Assembly: GCA_944380315.1 (NCBI GenBank)
Contig: CALWHG010000011.1
Coordinates: 1-53,235, forward strand
Source: an uncultured Lachnospiraceae bacterium
Lineage (GTDB): Bacteria; Bacillota; Clostridia; Lachnospirales; Lachnospiraceae
Direction of reading: 5' to 3'
Length of the DNA: 53,235 nucleotides
Position 1 is the stretch's first letter. Each line of letters begins with the position of its first letter. Below are positions 45,137 through 53,037 of the stretch, piece by piece. The position numbers were made by a program, and so were the translations under genes. The notes below the pieces were generated by a model. That model saw only the letters and a list, made by a program, of their open reading frames with translations. It did no database searches and was not told the origin of the DNA.

Positions 45137-46915
45137 TCAGATCTCCACCTTATTGCCTTCGTAATAGAGCTCCTTCGTGTCCGGATCCTTGCTGAACTTC
45201 GTAAACCACTCGGTCCAGGCCATCTCACACTCTGTGGGCATGATGGCGTGGGTCTTAAGATCATTTTCCACCAGGCGAAGCAGGGGTACTCCGGCCTTCG
45301 TACTGAAGATAAAGTTGGCGAACTCGCCCTTCTTGAAGCTGCAGTTCTTGCCGCCGTCATTGTAGGTATAGCCGTCCCAGGCGGGAGCAAGCTTGTAGGT
45401 CTCTATCCAGTGATCCGCGAGAGCCTTGCCCTTTTCATCGCCGAAGCCGCCCTTGAAGCCATTGTCCATGAGTCCCAGATTGGCCATGACAGGTATGATG
45501 GAGCTCTCCACATAGGGTCTGGGCTTGCCGGTCTCTATGTCTATGTCCTTGGCTGATACAGGAGCCGTGGCCGCAAAATAATCGGGCCTCAGGGCTGCAC
45601 ATGCCCAGGACATCATGCCGCCTGAGGACTGTCCGCTGGCATATACCCTGCTCAGGTCCACATTGTAATGCTCAGGGAGCCATTTATACAGATAATCTAT
45701 GAAGAGCAGATCATCGGGGCGCTTCTCCTGAGCAGCTCCCGTATTCCACATGGCACGGAACATCTCGTTGGTCACCATGTCGCTGACCTCTCTCTTCCTG
45801 TTGGGAACTGAGGCCTGAGGACAGATGATCATGAAGCCGTACTTCTCAGCCACATAGGCCCAGCCGGAGCGGTCTGCGATCTCATCGGCGCTTCCGCCTG
45901 CTCCGTGAAATACAAATACTGCGGACATGGGCTTGGTCTGGTCTGCAGTCTCAGGCACATATACCCACCAGAGACGTCTGTAGGTATCGCTGCCGTCCTC
46001 CCTGTAGCCTCCTGCCACATCTGCGGTATAGAGCTTGAAGCCCCTCTCCCTTATGTCGGCATTTTTCCTGAGGGCACCGTTTGCATAGCCGGGATACCTG
46101 TATACTCCTGCACAGATCTCATTATAGACCTTCTCACAGTAGTCATATCCGAGGCAGTCTCTCCAGCCTCTGCGGTCAAAGGCCACCCTTGCACAGTAAT
46201 GCTCATCTATGGTGCCTCCCTCTGTGGGATCCCACACCTGAGCGCCGTCCACCTGCCTTGCAGCAGCACTGCTGTGGTCAGCATTTTTATAATAGTCAAG
46301 CTCTCTAAGGAGAGCGTCATCTTCATCCTCTGATACTATCCATACAGGCATCTGGACCTGGGAGGCCATGACTCCGGGCACCTTCGTCTCGGTGGACTCG
46401 AGTCCCTTCTTTTCCTCCTCGGTCATGCCCTTTGAGCCTATGAGGCCCAGAGCAGCCCAGCACCTTACAAAGCATCTTGCCTGCTTTGCCAGTACGTCTG
46501 CCGCATCTCCGTATCCAAAGCCATAGAAGTTTCCGGGAAATGCACAGAAGAAGGGTCTGAAGCTGACATCGGTGTTGAGTGCACTGATATACTCTGCCTC
46601 CTCCTCAGCATCGCCCCAGGCTCCGTCCTTGGGCTCCATCATGACTATATGGAGCTTCTTTTCATCAGCCATCTGCTTCCATCCGCTCTTTACGAGGAAA
46701 TCGTAGGTGTCCTCTCCGCCGGGGATGGTTATGAATATGGTAGGCTGGTTATATACAGTGCCCTCGGGTATGTAGAACTTTGCAGTCCTTATGACCCCCT
46801 CCTTTACGAAGCAGTCAAAGTTATAATATCCGTGAAGCACCTGTCTGTAATAATCCTTGGGATCCACGACGAGGCTGTCGGAATCCGGAAGCTGCTTTGC
46901 CATCATCTTTTCCAT
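45137..46915 (-). CDS. Two-domain alpha/beta hydrolase (PHB depolymerase/feruloyl esterase-like)
   Basis: A 592-residue protein without a signal peptide. The C-terminal half (about 320-592) is an alpha/beta hydrolase of the PHB depolymerase/esterase type: VFVFHGAGGSADE (oxyanion region), then VYASGQSSGGMMSW with nucleophile Ser about 430. The N-terminal half (about 35-200) repeats the pattern, with IFITIPGGEDTYDFL and a nucleophile elbow GFGYGD in which Gly replaces Ser, so that half looks inactive. The ATG at 46915 follows AGGAGA; an earlier in-frame ATG at 46972 lacks one. It lies inside the aldarate operon and may free sugar acids from esters or lactones; this is inference. Confidence 0.75.
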   Translation of the reverse strand: MEKMMAKQLPDSDSLVVDPKDYYRQVLHGYYNFDCFVKEGVIRTAKFYIPEGTVYNQPTIFITIPGGEDTYDFLVKSGWKQMADEKKLHIVMMEPKDGAWGDAEEEAEYISALNTDVSFRPFFCAFPGNFYGFGYGDAADVLAKQARCFVRCWAALGLIGSKGMTEEEKKGLESTETKVPGVMASQVQMPVWIVSEDEDDALLRELDYYKNADHSSAAARQVDGAQVWDPTEGGTIDEHYCARVAFDRRGWRDCLGYDYCEKVYNEICAGVYRYPGYANGALRKNADIRERGFKLYTADVAGGYREDGSDTYRRLWWVYVPETADQTKPMSAVFVFHGAGGSADEIADRSGWAYVAEKYGFMIICPQASVPNRKREVSDMVTNEMFRAMWNTGAAQEKRPDDLLFIDYLYKWLPEHYNVDLSRVYASGQSSGGMMSWACAALRPDYFAATAPVSAKDIDIETGKPRPYVESSIIPVMANLGLMDNGFKGGFGDEKGKALADHWIETYKLAPAWDGYTYNDGGKNCSFKKGEFANFIFSTKAGVPLLRLVENDLKTHAIMPTECEMAWTEWFTKFSKDPDTKELYYEGNKVEI

Positions 46916-46954
46916 ATATCTTCTCCTGAACGATAAATGCTGTTTATTCAATAT

Positions 46955-46980
46955 GGCCCCGTCAAGCTGCATCCGGGGCC
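46955..46980. other. Hairpin between SLC13 copy 2 and the hydrolase gene
   Basis: GGCCCCG (46955-46961) and CGGGGCC (46974-46980) pair perfectly with a 12-base loop. There is no T-tract on the minus strand, so it is more likely a stability or processing element within the operon than a full terminator. Confidence 0.5.
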
Positions 46981-47007
46981 TCTGTATCCCTTATACTTCC
47001 CCGGGCC

Positions 47008-48291
47008 TCAGCCGTATACGGGGAAGAAAAGATTTATGCTGAAGGTAAGTGTGATCAGCGCCAGTATAAGGAACGGTATCGTGAACTTGAGCAGTCCCAC
47101 GGGATTGTGTCTGCCTGCTGCAAACATCAGTGCGCACTCAGCAGATCCGCTGGGGAATGCTATGGCCATGACCGCACCTATCTGTACCATGAGGACGATG
47201 CCTCTGGGATCCATACCTCCTGCGAGAGCCATGCTGGCTGCGATGGGAGTAAGTATGGCCTGAGTACCTGTGTTTGACATGAAGGTAGTCATGACTATGC
47301 TGGTAAGTCCAAATACGAAGAGCACCAGTATACCGTTGGGTGTGGAACCAAGGATAGAAAGTATACCGTTTCCTATGAGCTCTCCGACACCGGACTGTCC
47401 CATGGCATCTGACATAACGAGCACACCGGCGATCATCCAGGTCATGTCTCCAGTGAGCTTATCGATGACCTCTTTTGTAGTAAGAGACTTCGTGATAAGG
47501 AGCACGAGAGCACCGATGGCAGGAGCCACATGCATCAGGTTTCCGATCTTAGTGCCAAGGAAGAAGGCTATCATGACTCCGATAAATACTACTGAGATGC
47601 AGATCTCATCCTTCTTTGATATCTTGGCTGCAGCCACATCCTTTACATCCGAGGTATCTACGGGATGGCTGGGTATCAGCTTCCAGAAGAGCAGGGTGTA
47701 GATGGTCAGGGCTATGCCGGGGATGACGGACACCTTGAAGAAATCCCAGGTCCCAAGCATAAGGCTGGGATCAGAGATAATACCCTCATACATGGCATTG
47801 GCTGTGGGAGCCATGGTCGCGCCCATGGCGATGGGGAACTTGAAGTTCCAGATCGCTATCATGGCGAAGCAGGCGGTTATCATCCTGGAGGGTGACATCT
47901 CATCCGCCTCATCCAGTGAGGATATGAAAAGGATCATGATGGAAAGGACTGCGGTCCTGCCCATGAGCTGACAGAGTACGATGGTTATGCCGAACAGGAA
48001 CAGCATGAGCGCCAGTCCGTTCTTGCCCTTTATCTTCTCCATCTGCTTTCTGATCCGGGTTATAAGGCTCGTCTTTCCGAAAGCGTAAGCTACTACGAAC
48101 ATACCTGCTATAAGTATGGTAGTCTTGTTTGCAACGCCTCCGAAAGCTGCTACTGGATCCATGACACCTGTAAGTCCCAGCAGGGCACAGCAGGTCATGG
48201 TGGTGAGTCCGTACGGCCACTTTCCTATAAGGAAGGATGCTATCATGAAGATAGTAATGGCCAGCACGATATACATCTGCATGTTTTCCAT
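47008..48291 (-). CDS. SLC13/DASS-type carboxylate transporter, copy 2
   Basis: A 427-residue transporter with about 11 hydrophobic segments, sharing architecture and many segments with copy 1 (MTTFMSNTGTQAILTPIAAS; FPSGSAECALMFAAGRHNP). It is the first gene of the sugar-acid operon, so it probably imports glucarate, galactarate or a derivative. E. coli uses an MFS protein (GudP/GarP) for this, so an SLC13-type importer would be a different solution. An AAAGGGGG-type ribosome-binding site precedes the ATG. A promoter lies at 48385-48413. Confidence 0.88.
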   Translation of the reverse strand: MENMQMYIVLAITIFMIASFLIGKWPYGLTTMTCCALLGLTGVMDPVAAFGGVANKTTILIAGMFVVAYAFGKTSLITRIRKQMEKIKGKNGLALMLFLFGITIVLCQLMGRTAVLSIMILFISSLDEADEMSPSRMITACFAMIAIWNFKFPIAMGATMAPTANAMYEGIISDPSLMLGTWDFFKVSVIPGIALTIYTLLFWKLIPSHPVDTSDVKDVAAAKISKKDEICISVVFIGVMIAFFLGTKIGNLMHVAPAIGALVLLITKSLTTKEVIDKLTGDMTWMIAGVLVMSDAMGQSGVGELIGNGILSILGSTPNGILVLFVFGLTSIVMTTFMSNTGTQAILTPIAASMALAGGMDPRGIVLMVQIGAVMAIAFPSGSAECALMFAAGRHNPVGLLKFTIPFLILALITLTFSINLFFPVYG

Positions 48292-48384
48292 ATTAAATTG
48301 GTCCCCCTTTATAAAACCAGATAAAACCGATGTCTCCCATCAACGAATGCAGCTCTTCTTGGAAGACATACTCATTTCAGTAAC

Positions 48385-48413
48385 ATTATAAAACAGGTAC
48401 TTCAATAAGTTAA
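48385..48413 (-). promoter_or_regulatory. Promoter of the sugar-acid operon
   Basis: On the minus strand TTAACT (48408-48413), a 17-base spacer, then TATAAT (48385-48390). The weak -35 overlaps an AATAAGTT element, which suggests activator control. Confidence 0.55.
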
Positions 48414-48450
48414 GCTCATAGAAATAATAATACTCTAAGAAAAACTTATT
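48404..48450. promoter_or_regulatory. Probable LysR binding region between SLC13 copy 2 and its LysR
   Basis: AATAAGTT (48404-48411) and AACTTATT (48443-48450) form an inverted pair 39 bases apart. Within the right arm, TAAG-AAAAA-CTTA (48436-48448) is a second small palindrome. CTTA/TAAG cores also make up the repeats at 32559-32597, fitting two related LysR proteins. Confidence 0.5.
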
Positions 48451-48524
48451 TTGGTATTGATAATTCTTTGCCATGGATTTAAACTCATGATCAGAACGAT
48501 ATATATAGATAAGGAAGGATCAGT

Positions 48525-49451
48525 ATGGATCTCAAGCAGTTAGAATACATAGTGGAGATATCCAGGACGAACAACATCTCCCAGGCGGCTAAAAACCTCT
48601 TCGTATCCCAGTCAGCCCTCAACCAGCAGCTGCTGAAGCTGGAAAAGGAGCTGGGCTGTCAGCTCTTTTACCGGTCCCGCACCAACTGGCACCCCACTCC
48701 CGTAGGCGAGGTATATATAGAAGGTGCAAAAAAGATCCTTCTTATAAAGAAGGACACCTACAGCCGCATAAACGACCTGATGCATGATAGGGAGGCTGAG
48801 CTCAGGCTTGGTCTCGTGCCCCGCCGCGGCATACAGATGTTCACCTCCATCTATCCCAGGCTTCACAAGGCATTTCCAAATGTCAGACTGACTCCCCTGG
48901 AGATGCCTGCCCGGGAACAGCAGGAGGCCATAAAAAACGGAGACATCGATCTCGGCTTCATGACCCTGAGCCGTGAGCAGATGAATGACGACATCTATGA
49001 GTTCGTGGGCAAGGAGGAGATGATACTCTTCTGCCCTGCCATACACCCTGTATGCGACCGCATAAAGGAGGACTATGAGCTGCCTGTCATAGACATAAGG
49101 GAGTTCCGCTATGAGCCCTTTGCCATCATGTACCAGGGCTCCACCATCAGGCCCATATGCGACAGGATATTTGCAGAGGCAGGCTTCGATCCGGACATAC
49201 TCATAGAGACCTCCACCACCTCCAGCATCCCGGCCCTGGTGGCCTCTAACCTCTGTCTGGGCATAGCCCCCAGATACTATCTGGACCCCAAGGATACCCG
49301 AATAAGGGCATTTGCCTTAAAGGGCCACCCCACCTGGGATCTGTGCATCAGCTACAGGAGGAAGAGCTACCTGTCAGACGCTGCCGCGGAGTACATACGG
49401 CTGGCCGGTGAATACTGGAAGCAGGTGCTTCCGCCGGTGCAGAAAAACTGA
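48525..49451 (+). CDS. LysR-family regulator of the sugar-acid locus
   Basis: A 308-residue LysR protein with winged helix DLKQLEYIVEISRTNNISQAAKNL and FVSQSALNQQLLKLEKELG, then the ligand domain (LGLVPRRGIQMFTSIYPRLH; GSTIRPICDRIFAEAGF). It is paralogous to the LysR at 32.6 kb. It lies between the divergent SLC13-led operon and garD, so it likely controls both sides, with a sugar diacid as inducer by analogy. AAGGAAGG precedes the ATG. The gap to garD is 154 bases. Confidence 0.93.
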   Translation: MDLKQLEYIVEISRTNNISQAAKNLFVSQSALNQQLLKLEKELGCQLFYRSRTNWHPTPVGEVYIEGAKKILLIKKDTYSRINDLMHDREAELRLGLVPRRGIQMFTSIYPRLHKAFPNVRLTPLEMPAREQQEAIKNGDIDLGFMTLSREQMNDDIYEFVGKEEMILFCPAIHPVCDRIKEDYELPVIDIREFRYEPFAIMYQGSTIRPICDRIFAEAGFDPDILIETSTTSSIPALVASNLCLGIAPRYYLDPKDTRIRAFALKGHPTWDLCISYRRKSYLSDAAAEYIRLAGEYWKQVLPPVQKN

Positions 49452-49498
49452 GCCTTATATCTATAACTTTTAGCATTAGACCCATTGATATTTTTAAG

Positions 49499-49528
49499 TT
49501 TACTTGCGCCCCTTTACTTGTATATACT
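49499..49528 (+). promoter_or_regulatory. Repeats and -10 element upstream of garD
   Basis: TTTACTTG occurs twice (49499-49506 and 49513-49520), followed by TATACT (49523-49528). There is no good -35, so garD expression probably needs an activator such as the adjacent LysR. Confidence 0.45.
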
Positions 49529-49605
49529 TTTATCATACGATGCAGAGCCGCCAGGACTCCGCAGATCATCGTCATATCCTGCACAGGCGGCGAAAGGAGA
49601 TATAT

Positions 49606-51120
49606 ATGGCAAGACTTTTTGTTAAGATCAAGGATCAGGACAATGTGGCCATAGCCGTAAAGGACATAAAGGCCGGCACAGTCATATCTGAGGACCTGAC
49701 TGCCCTTGAGGACATACCTCAGGCCCATAAGATAGCCCTCTGCGACATACCCAGGGGCGGCGAGATCATACGCTACGGAGTAGTGCTCGGCTATGCCATA
49801 GATCCCATAAAGAAGGGACAGTGGATCAACGAGCATATGCTGGAGCTCCCCACTCCTCCGGATGTGGACAACATGGAGTTCGCCACCAACATAGTCACTG
49901 ACCTTCCGGAGCCCCCGGTGAGGACCTGGGAGGGCTACCGTAACCCCTGGGGAGGCCCCGCAGGCACCCGAAACATCCTGGGCATCAGCACTACGGTACA
50001 GTGCGTGACCGGTGTGCTCAACGTGGCCGTGGAGCGCATGAAAAAGGAGCTGCTCCCCAAGTATCCCAATGTAGATGATATCGTGCCCATCAACCATGCC
50101 TATGGCTGTGGCGTGGCCATAAACGCTCCCGAGGCCAAGGTGCCCATCAGGCTCCTCAAGAACCTGTCAAAGCACCCCAACTTTGGCGGACAACTCATGG
50201 TAGTGAGCCTGGGCTGTGAAAAGATGACCGTGGACATGCTCTGTGACGAGGCAGACATCACTCCCGACAATGTCATAGTCCTTCAGGAAAAGCATGGCTT
50301 TGACGAGATGATCTCCGCTCTCATGGAGATGGCAGATAAAAAGCTTAAGATATTAAACGAAAGAAGACGTGAGACTCTGTCCCTTTCAGAGCTTGTGGTA
50401 GGCATGCAGTGCGGAGGCAGCGATGCATTTTCAGGTGTCAGCGCCAATCCTTCCGCAGGCTATGCTGCAGACATGCTGGTCAAGGGCGGCGCCACAGTCA
50501 TGTTTTCCGAGGTCACCGAGGTCAGGGACGGAGTATACCTCCTGGCAAACCGCTGCGTGGATGAGCAGGTCGGCAAGAAGCTTGCCGCTGAGATGAAGTG
50601 GTACGACAACTATCTCAAGGAGGGCGAGGTAGACCGCAGCGCCAACCCCACCCCCGGCAACAAGAAGGGCGGCCTTGCAAATATCGTGGAGAAGGCCATG
50701 GGCTCCATAGCAAAGTCCGGCACCTCTCCCATAGTTGAGGTACTCTCTCCTGCAGAGAAGCCTACGAAGCACGGCCTCATATATGCGGCCACTCCTGCCA
50801 GTGACATAGTCTGCGGCCCCTGCCAGCTGGCTTCCGGCATAGGACTCCAGGTATTTATGACCGGCCGCGGCACACCCTACGGCCTTGCCATAGCTCCCGT
50901 CATAAAGGTGTGCTCCAGAAATGAGATGAAGGAGCTCTGGCCTGATCTGATAGATGTAAATGCAGGCCCCGTGGCCACAGGCGACGCCACCATAGCCGAC
51001 ATCGGCACTGAGCTCTTCAATGAGATCATAGATGTGGCCAGCGGAAGGAAGCAGAGCTTTGCCGAGAAGTACAAGCTCCACAACGACCTCTGCATCTTCA
51101 ATCCTGCCCCCATAACCTGA
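49606..51120 (+). CDS. garD: Galactarate dehydratase
   Basis: A 504-residue UxaA/GarD-family dehydratase converting galactarate (mucate) to 5-keto-4-deoxyglucarate. It matches E. coli GarD throughout: an N-terminal SAF-like domain (VKIKDQDNVAIAVKDI, IPQAHKIALCDIP), then GTRNILGISTTVQCV, YGCGVAINAPEA, SLGCEKM, ELVVGMQCGGSDAFSGV, EVTEVRD, NPTPGNKKGGLANIVEKA and LIYAATPASDIVCGP. Conserved cysteines probably bind the metal. The ATG has AAAGGAG upstream; longer in-frame starts lack one. It is separately transcribed from the glucarate operon and feeds the same intermediate. A terminator follows. Confidence 0.96.
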   Translation: MARLFVKIKDQDNVAIAVKDIKAGTVISEDLTALEDIPQAHKIALCDIPRGGEIIRYGVVLGYAIDPIKKGQWINEHMLELPTPPDVDNMEFATNIVTDLPEPPVRTWEGYRNPWGGPAGTRNILGISTTVQCVTGVLNVAVERMKKELLPKYPNVDDIVPINHAYGCGVAINAPEAKVPIRLLKNLSKHPNFGGQLMVVSLGCEKMTVDMLCDEADITPDNVIVLQEKHGFDEMISALMEMADKKLKILNERRRETLSLSELVVGMQCGGSDAFSGVSANPSAGYAADMLVKGGATVMFSEVTEVRDGVYLLANRCVDEQVGKKLAAEMKWYDNYLKEGEVDRSANPTPGNKKGGLANIVEKAMGSIAKSGTSPIVEVLSPAEKPTKHGLIYAATPASDIVCGPCQLASGIGLQVFMTGRGTPYGLAIAPVIKVCSRNEMKELWPDLIDVNAGPVATGDATIADIGTELFNEIIDVASGRKQSFAEKYKLHNDLCIFNPAPIT

Positions 51121-51194
51121 TACGGAAAGGCAGGCCAATATAGCAACGTAAGCTCCTATACATACTGATAGAGCCCCTTGCGGGCGCAGATAAA

Positions 51195-51229
51195 AAGGAC
51201 CCGGCTTCCCCTTGCCGAGTCCTTATTTT
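51195..51229. terminator. Terminator between garD and the CofE-like gene
   Basis: AAGGAC (51195-51200) pairs with GTCCTT (51219-51224), with an inner CGGC/GCCG stem and one mismatch. T-tracts occur on both strands, so it can serve both convergent genes. Confidence 0.8.
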
Positions 51230-51264
51230 ATGTATCTGCTATGTAAAATGTATCAGTATGGAGA

Positions 51265-52455
51265 TCAGTCTACCGCGAAGGTATCGAAGTAGCCCTGTAT
51301 GAAGACTATGGGCGTACCCTTGTCTCCCGAGCCTGAGGTCAGATCACAGAGAGAGCCGATGAGATCTGTCAGTCTGCGGGGCGTGGTGCCCTCTGACTTC
51401 ATGACGCCCACAAGGTCAGCCTCCTTCTTTGTGATGGCCTCCTTCATGGCCTCGTTGAGCTCCTCTCCCTTGAGATCCTTGAACTCAGTATCAGCCAGGT
51501 ACTTGAGCTTGAGCTCATTGGGACGGCCTGAAAGTCCCTCTGTATATGCAGGGCTTACTACAGGATCAGCCAGCTCCCAGATCTTGCCCATGGGATCCTT
51601 GAACGCTCCGTCGCCGTAGATCATGCAGTTCATCTTTACTCCGGTAGCCTTTTCAAGGCTTGCCTGAAGCCTGTCCACGAAGCTCTGGCAGTCTCTGGGG
51701 AAGAGCTTGACGCTGTCCTCAGTAGCCTTGTTTGAGCCATAGAGTCCATAGGACTCGTTGTAGCCGCTGTCTCCCACAGGCTCAGCCATGATGTCAGCCA
51801 GGGTGAGCACCCTCCTTGCTCCCGCTGCCGTCAGGCGGCGTCTGGAGCGCTCCCTGGTATGTATGTCACAGCAAAGCACCTGATCCGTATATGACAGTAT
51901 GGCCCTGACATCATTTGCAAAAATGAACTCAGTCTCGCAGCCCTCTGCCTTGAAGAGCTCCTTGTAGAACTCCACATAGTCAACACCTGTGAAGGGATGT
52001 ACGGTATAGCCGAACAGCTCCCTGTAGCGCTCCTCAGTGAGCACATCCCTGTAGGGATCCACTCCCTTCTCGTCCAGCAGATCATCATCGAAGAGTTGGT
52101 TGCCTACCTCATCGGAGGGATAGCTCATAAGGATATATGCCTTCTTGAATGCCTTTGCTATGCCCTTGAGGCAAACCGATATCCTGTTGCGGCTGAGTAT
52201 GGGAAAGGTGATGCCTATCTCCTGGCCATCAAACTTGCTCCTGCAGCATGCTGCTATGTCATCGGTAGTAGCATAGTTTCCCTGGGTCCTGGCCACGACC
52301 GCCTCTGTAACTGCGACTATATCCTTCTCATGAAAAGTCACATGCTCCTCACGGCCCATGTTTACGATAGCCTCTGTAGCTATCTGTACCATATCATCGC
52401 CCTGCTTTACCACGGGGCATCTGACACCTCTTGAAACGACTCCGACTGTCCTCAT
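51265..52455 (-). CDS. CofE-like F420-0:L-glutamate ligase family protein
   Basis: A 396-residue protein of the family annotated as coenzyme F420-0:gamma-glutamyl ligase. It has VVSRGVRCPVVKQGDD near the start, DIVAVTEAVVARTQGN, IVFIQGYFDTF at the end, and middle motifs NRISVCLKG and GDGAFKDPMG. True CofE enzymes add glutamates to F420, a cofactor not expected in this organism, and are about 250 residues, so this longer clostridial form probably ligates an amino acid to another molecule. GGAGG lies six bases before the ATG. It is monocistronic, with its own promoter and a terminator downstream. Confidence 0.75.
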   Translation of the reverse strand: MRTVGVVSRGVRCPVVKQGDDMVQIATEAIVNMGREEHVTFHEKDIVAVTEAVVARTQGNYATTDDIAACCRSKFDGQEIGITFPILSRNRISVCLKGIAKAFKKAYILMSYPSDEVGNQLFDDDLLDEKGVDPYRDVLTEERYRELFGYTVHPFTGVDYVEFYKELFKAEGCETEFIFANDVRAILSYTDQVLCCDIHTRERSRRRLTAAGARRVLTLADIMAEPVGDSGYNESYGLYGSNKATEDSVKLFPRDCQSFVDRLQASLEKATGVKMNCMIYGDGAFKDPMGKIWELADPVVSPAYTEGLSGRPNELKLKYLADTEFKDLKGEELNEAMKEAITKKEADLVGVMKSEGTTPRRLTDLIGSLCDLTSGSGDKGTPIVFIQGYFDTFAVD

Positions 52456-52501
52456 GTGAGACCTCCTCTACTGAACGCGGGTTTACAACAAAAACAGAGT
52501 T

Positions 52502-52530
52502 ATTATACAGGCAAATCCAGATCAAGTAAA
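52502..52530 (-). promoter_or_regulatory. Promoter of the CofE-like gene
   Basis: On the minus strand TTTACT (52525-52530), a 17-base spacer, then TATAAT (52502-52507), about 47 bases before the start codon. Confidence 0.55.
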
Positions 52531-52576
52531 TGAAAAAATCGGTGTTTTCATGTATTTTTGCGGATGCTTTATGCAT

Positions 52577-52612
52577 AAAAATAAGCTGATGCCGTATGTT
52601 TATGCATCAGCT
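52577..52612 (-). terminator. Terminator of the toxin-antitoxin operon
   Basis: AGCTGATGC (52584-52592) and GCATCAGCT (52604-52612) form a 9-bp stem with an 11-base loop. On the minus strand a TATTTTT tract follows, ending the antitoxin transcript before the CofE-like promoter. Confidence 0.75.
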
Positions 52613-52660
52613 CATTTAAATTGATCATCTTTTCTTAAAATCCCTAAAATAAATAAATTT

Positions 52661-53032
52661 TTATAAAGCCATCCTCTTTTTCTCAGGCTTAAGCGGAACT
52701 ACTGCTAAGGTTTTTCCTAAAGGAATAAGTACCTTTAATAAAGTATCTATCTGGGGGCTAGTTGCTCCGCTTTCCATCCGAGCTATGACAGGCTGTTTTA
52801 CACCGCTTAGCTCTTCAAGCTTTTTCTGGCTTATACCCTTCTCCTGTCTCGCCTTTACTAATTCTCCTATAAGAGCCACCCTCAAATCACTTTCAGCTCT
52901 TTCCTCTACAGTCATAAGAGAATTGATAAAGTCTATCGCATTATCACCTACGGCATCCTTCCCACGCTTCTGGATATCCTTCAATAAATCTTTTGATTTT
53001 TCTATTGCTTCTATATACTGCTTATCTTTCAT
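52661..53032 (-). CDS. HigA-like XRE-family antitoxin
   Basis: A 123-residue protein with a C-terminal helix-turn-helix of the XRE family (ARQEKGISQKKLEELSGVKQPVIARMESG, about residues 67-95) and a helical N-terminus that could bind the toxin. It ends with a basic tail KPEKKRMAL. The ATG at 53032 follows AGAGGTGATCA; an in-frame GTG at 53041 overlaps the toxin gene and is less likely. It is five bases downstream of the toxin stop. In HigBA-type pairs the toxin comes first, as here. A+T-rich codons set it apart from its neighbours. It should repress its own operon. Confidence 0.85.
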   Translation of the reverse strand: MKDKQYIEAIEKSKDLLKDIQKRGKDAVGDNAIDFINSLMTVEERAESDLRVALIGELVKARQEKGISQKKLEELSGVKQPVIARMESGATSPQIDTLLKVLIPLGKTLAVVPLKPEKKRMAL

Positions 53033-53037
53033 ATTGA

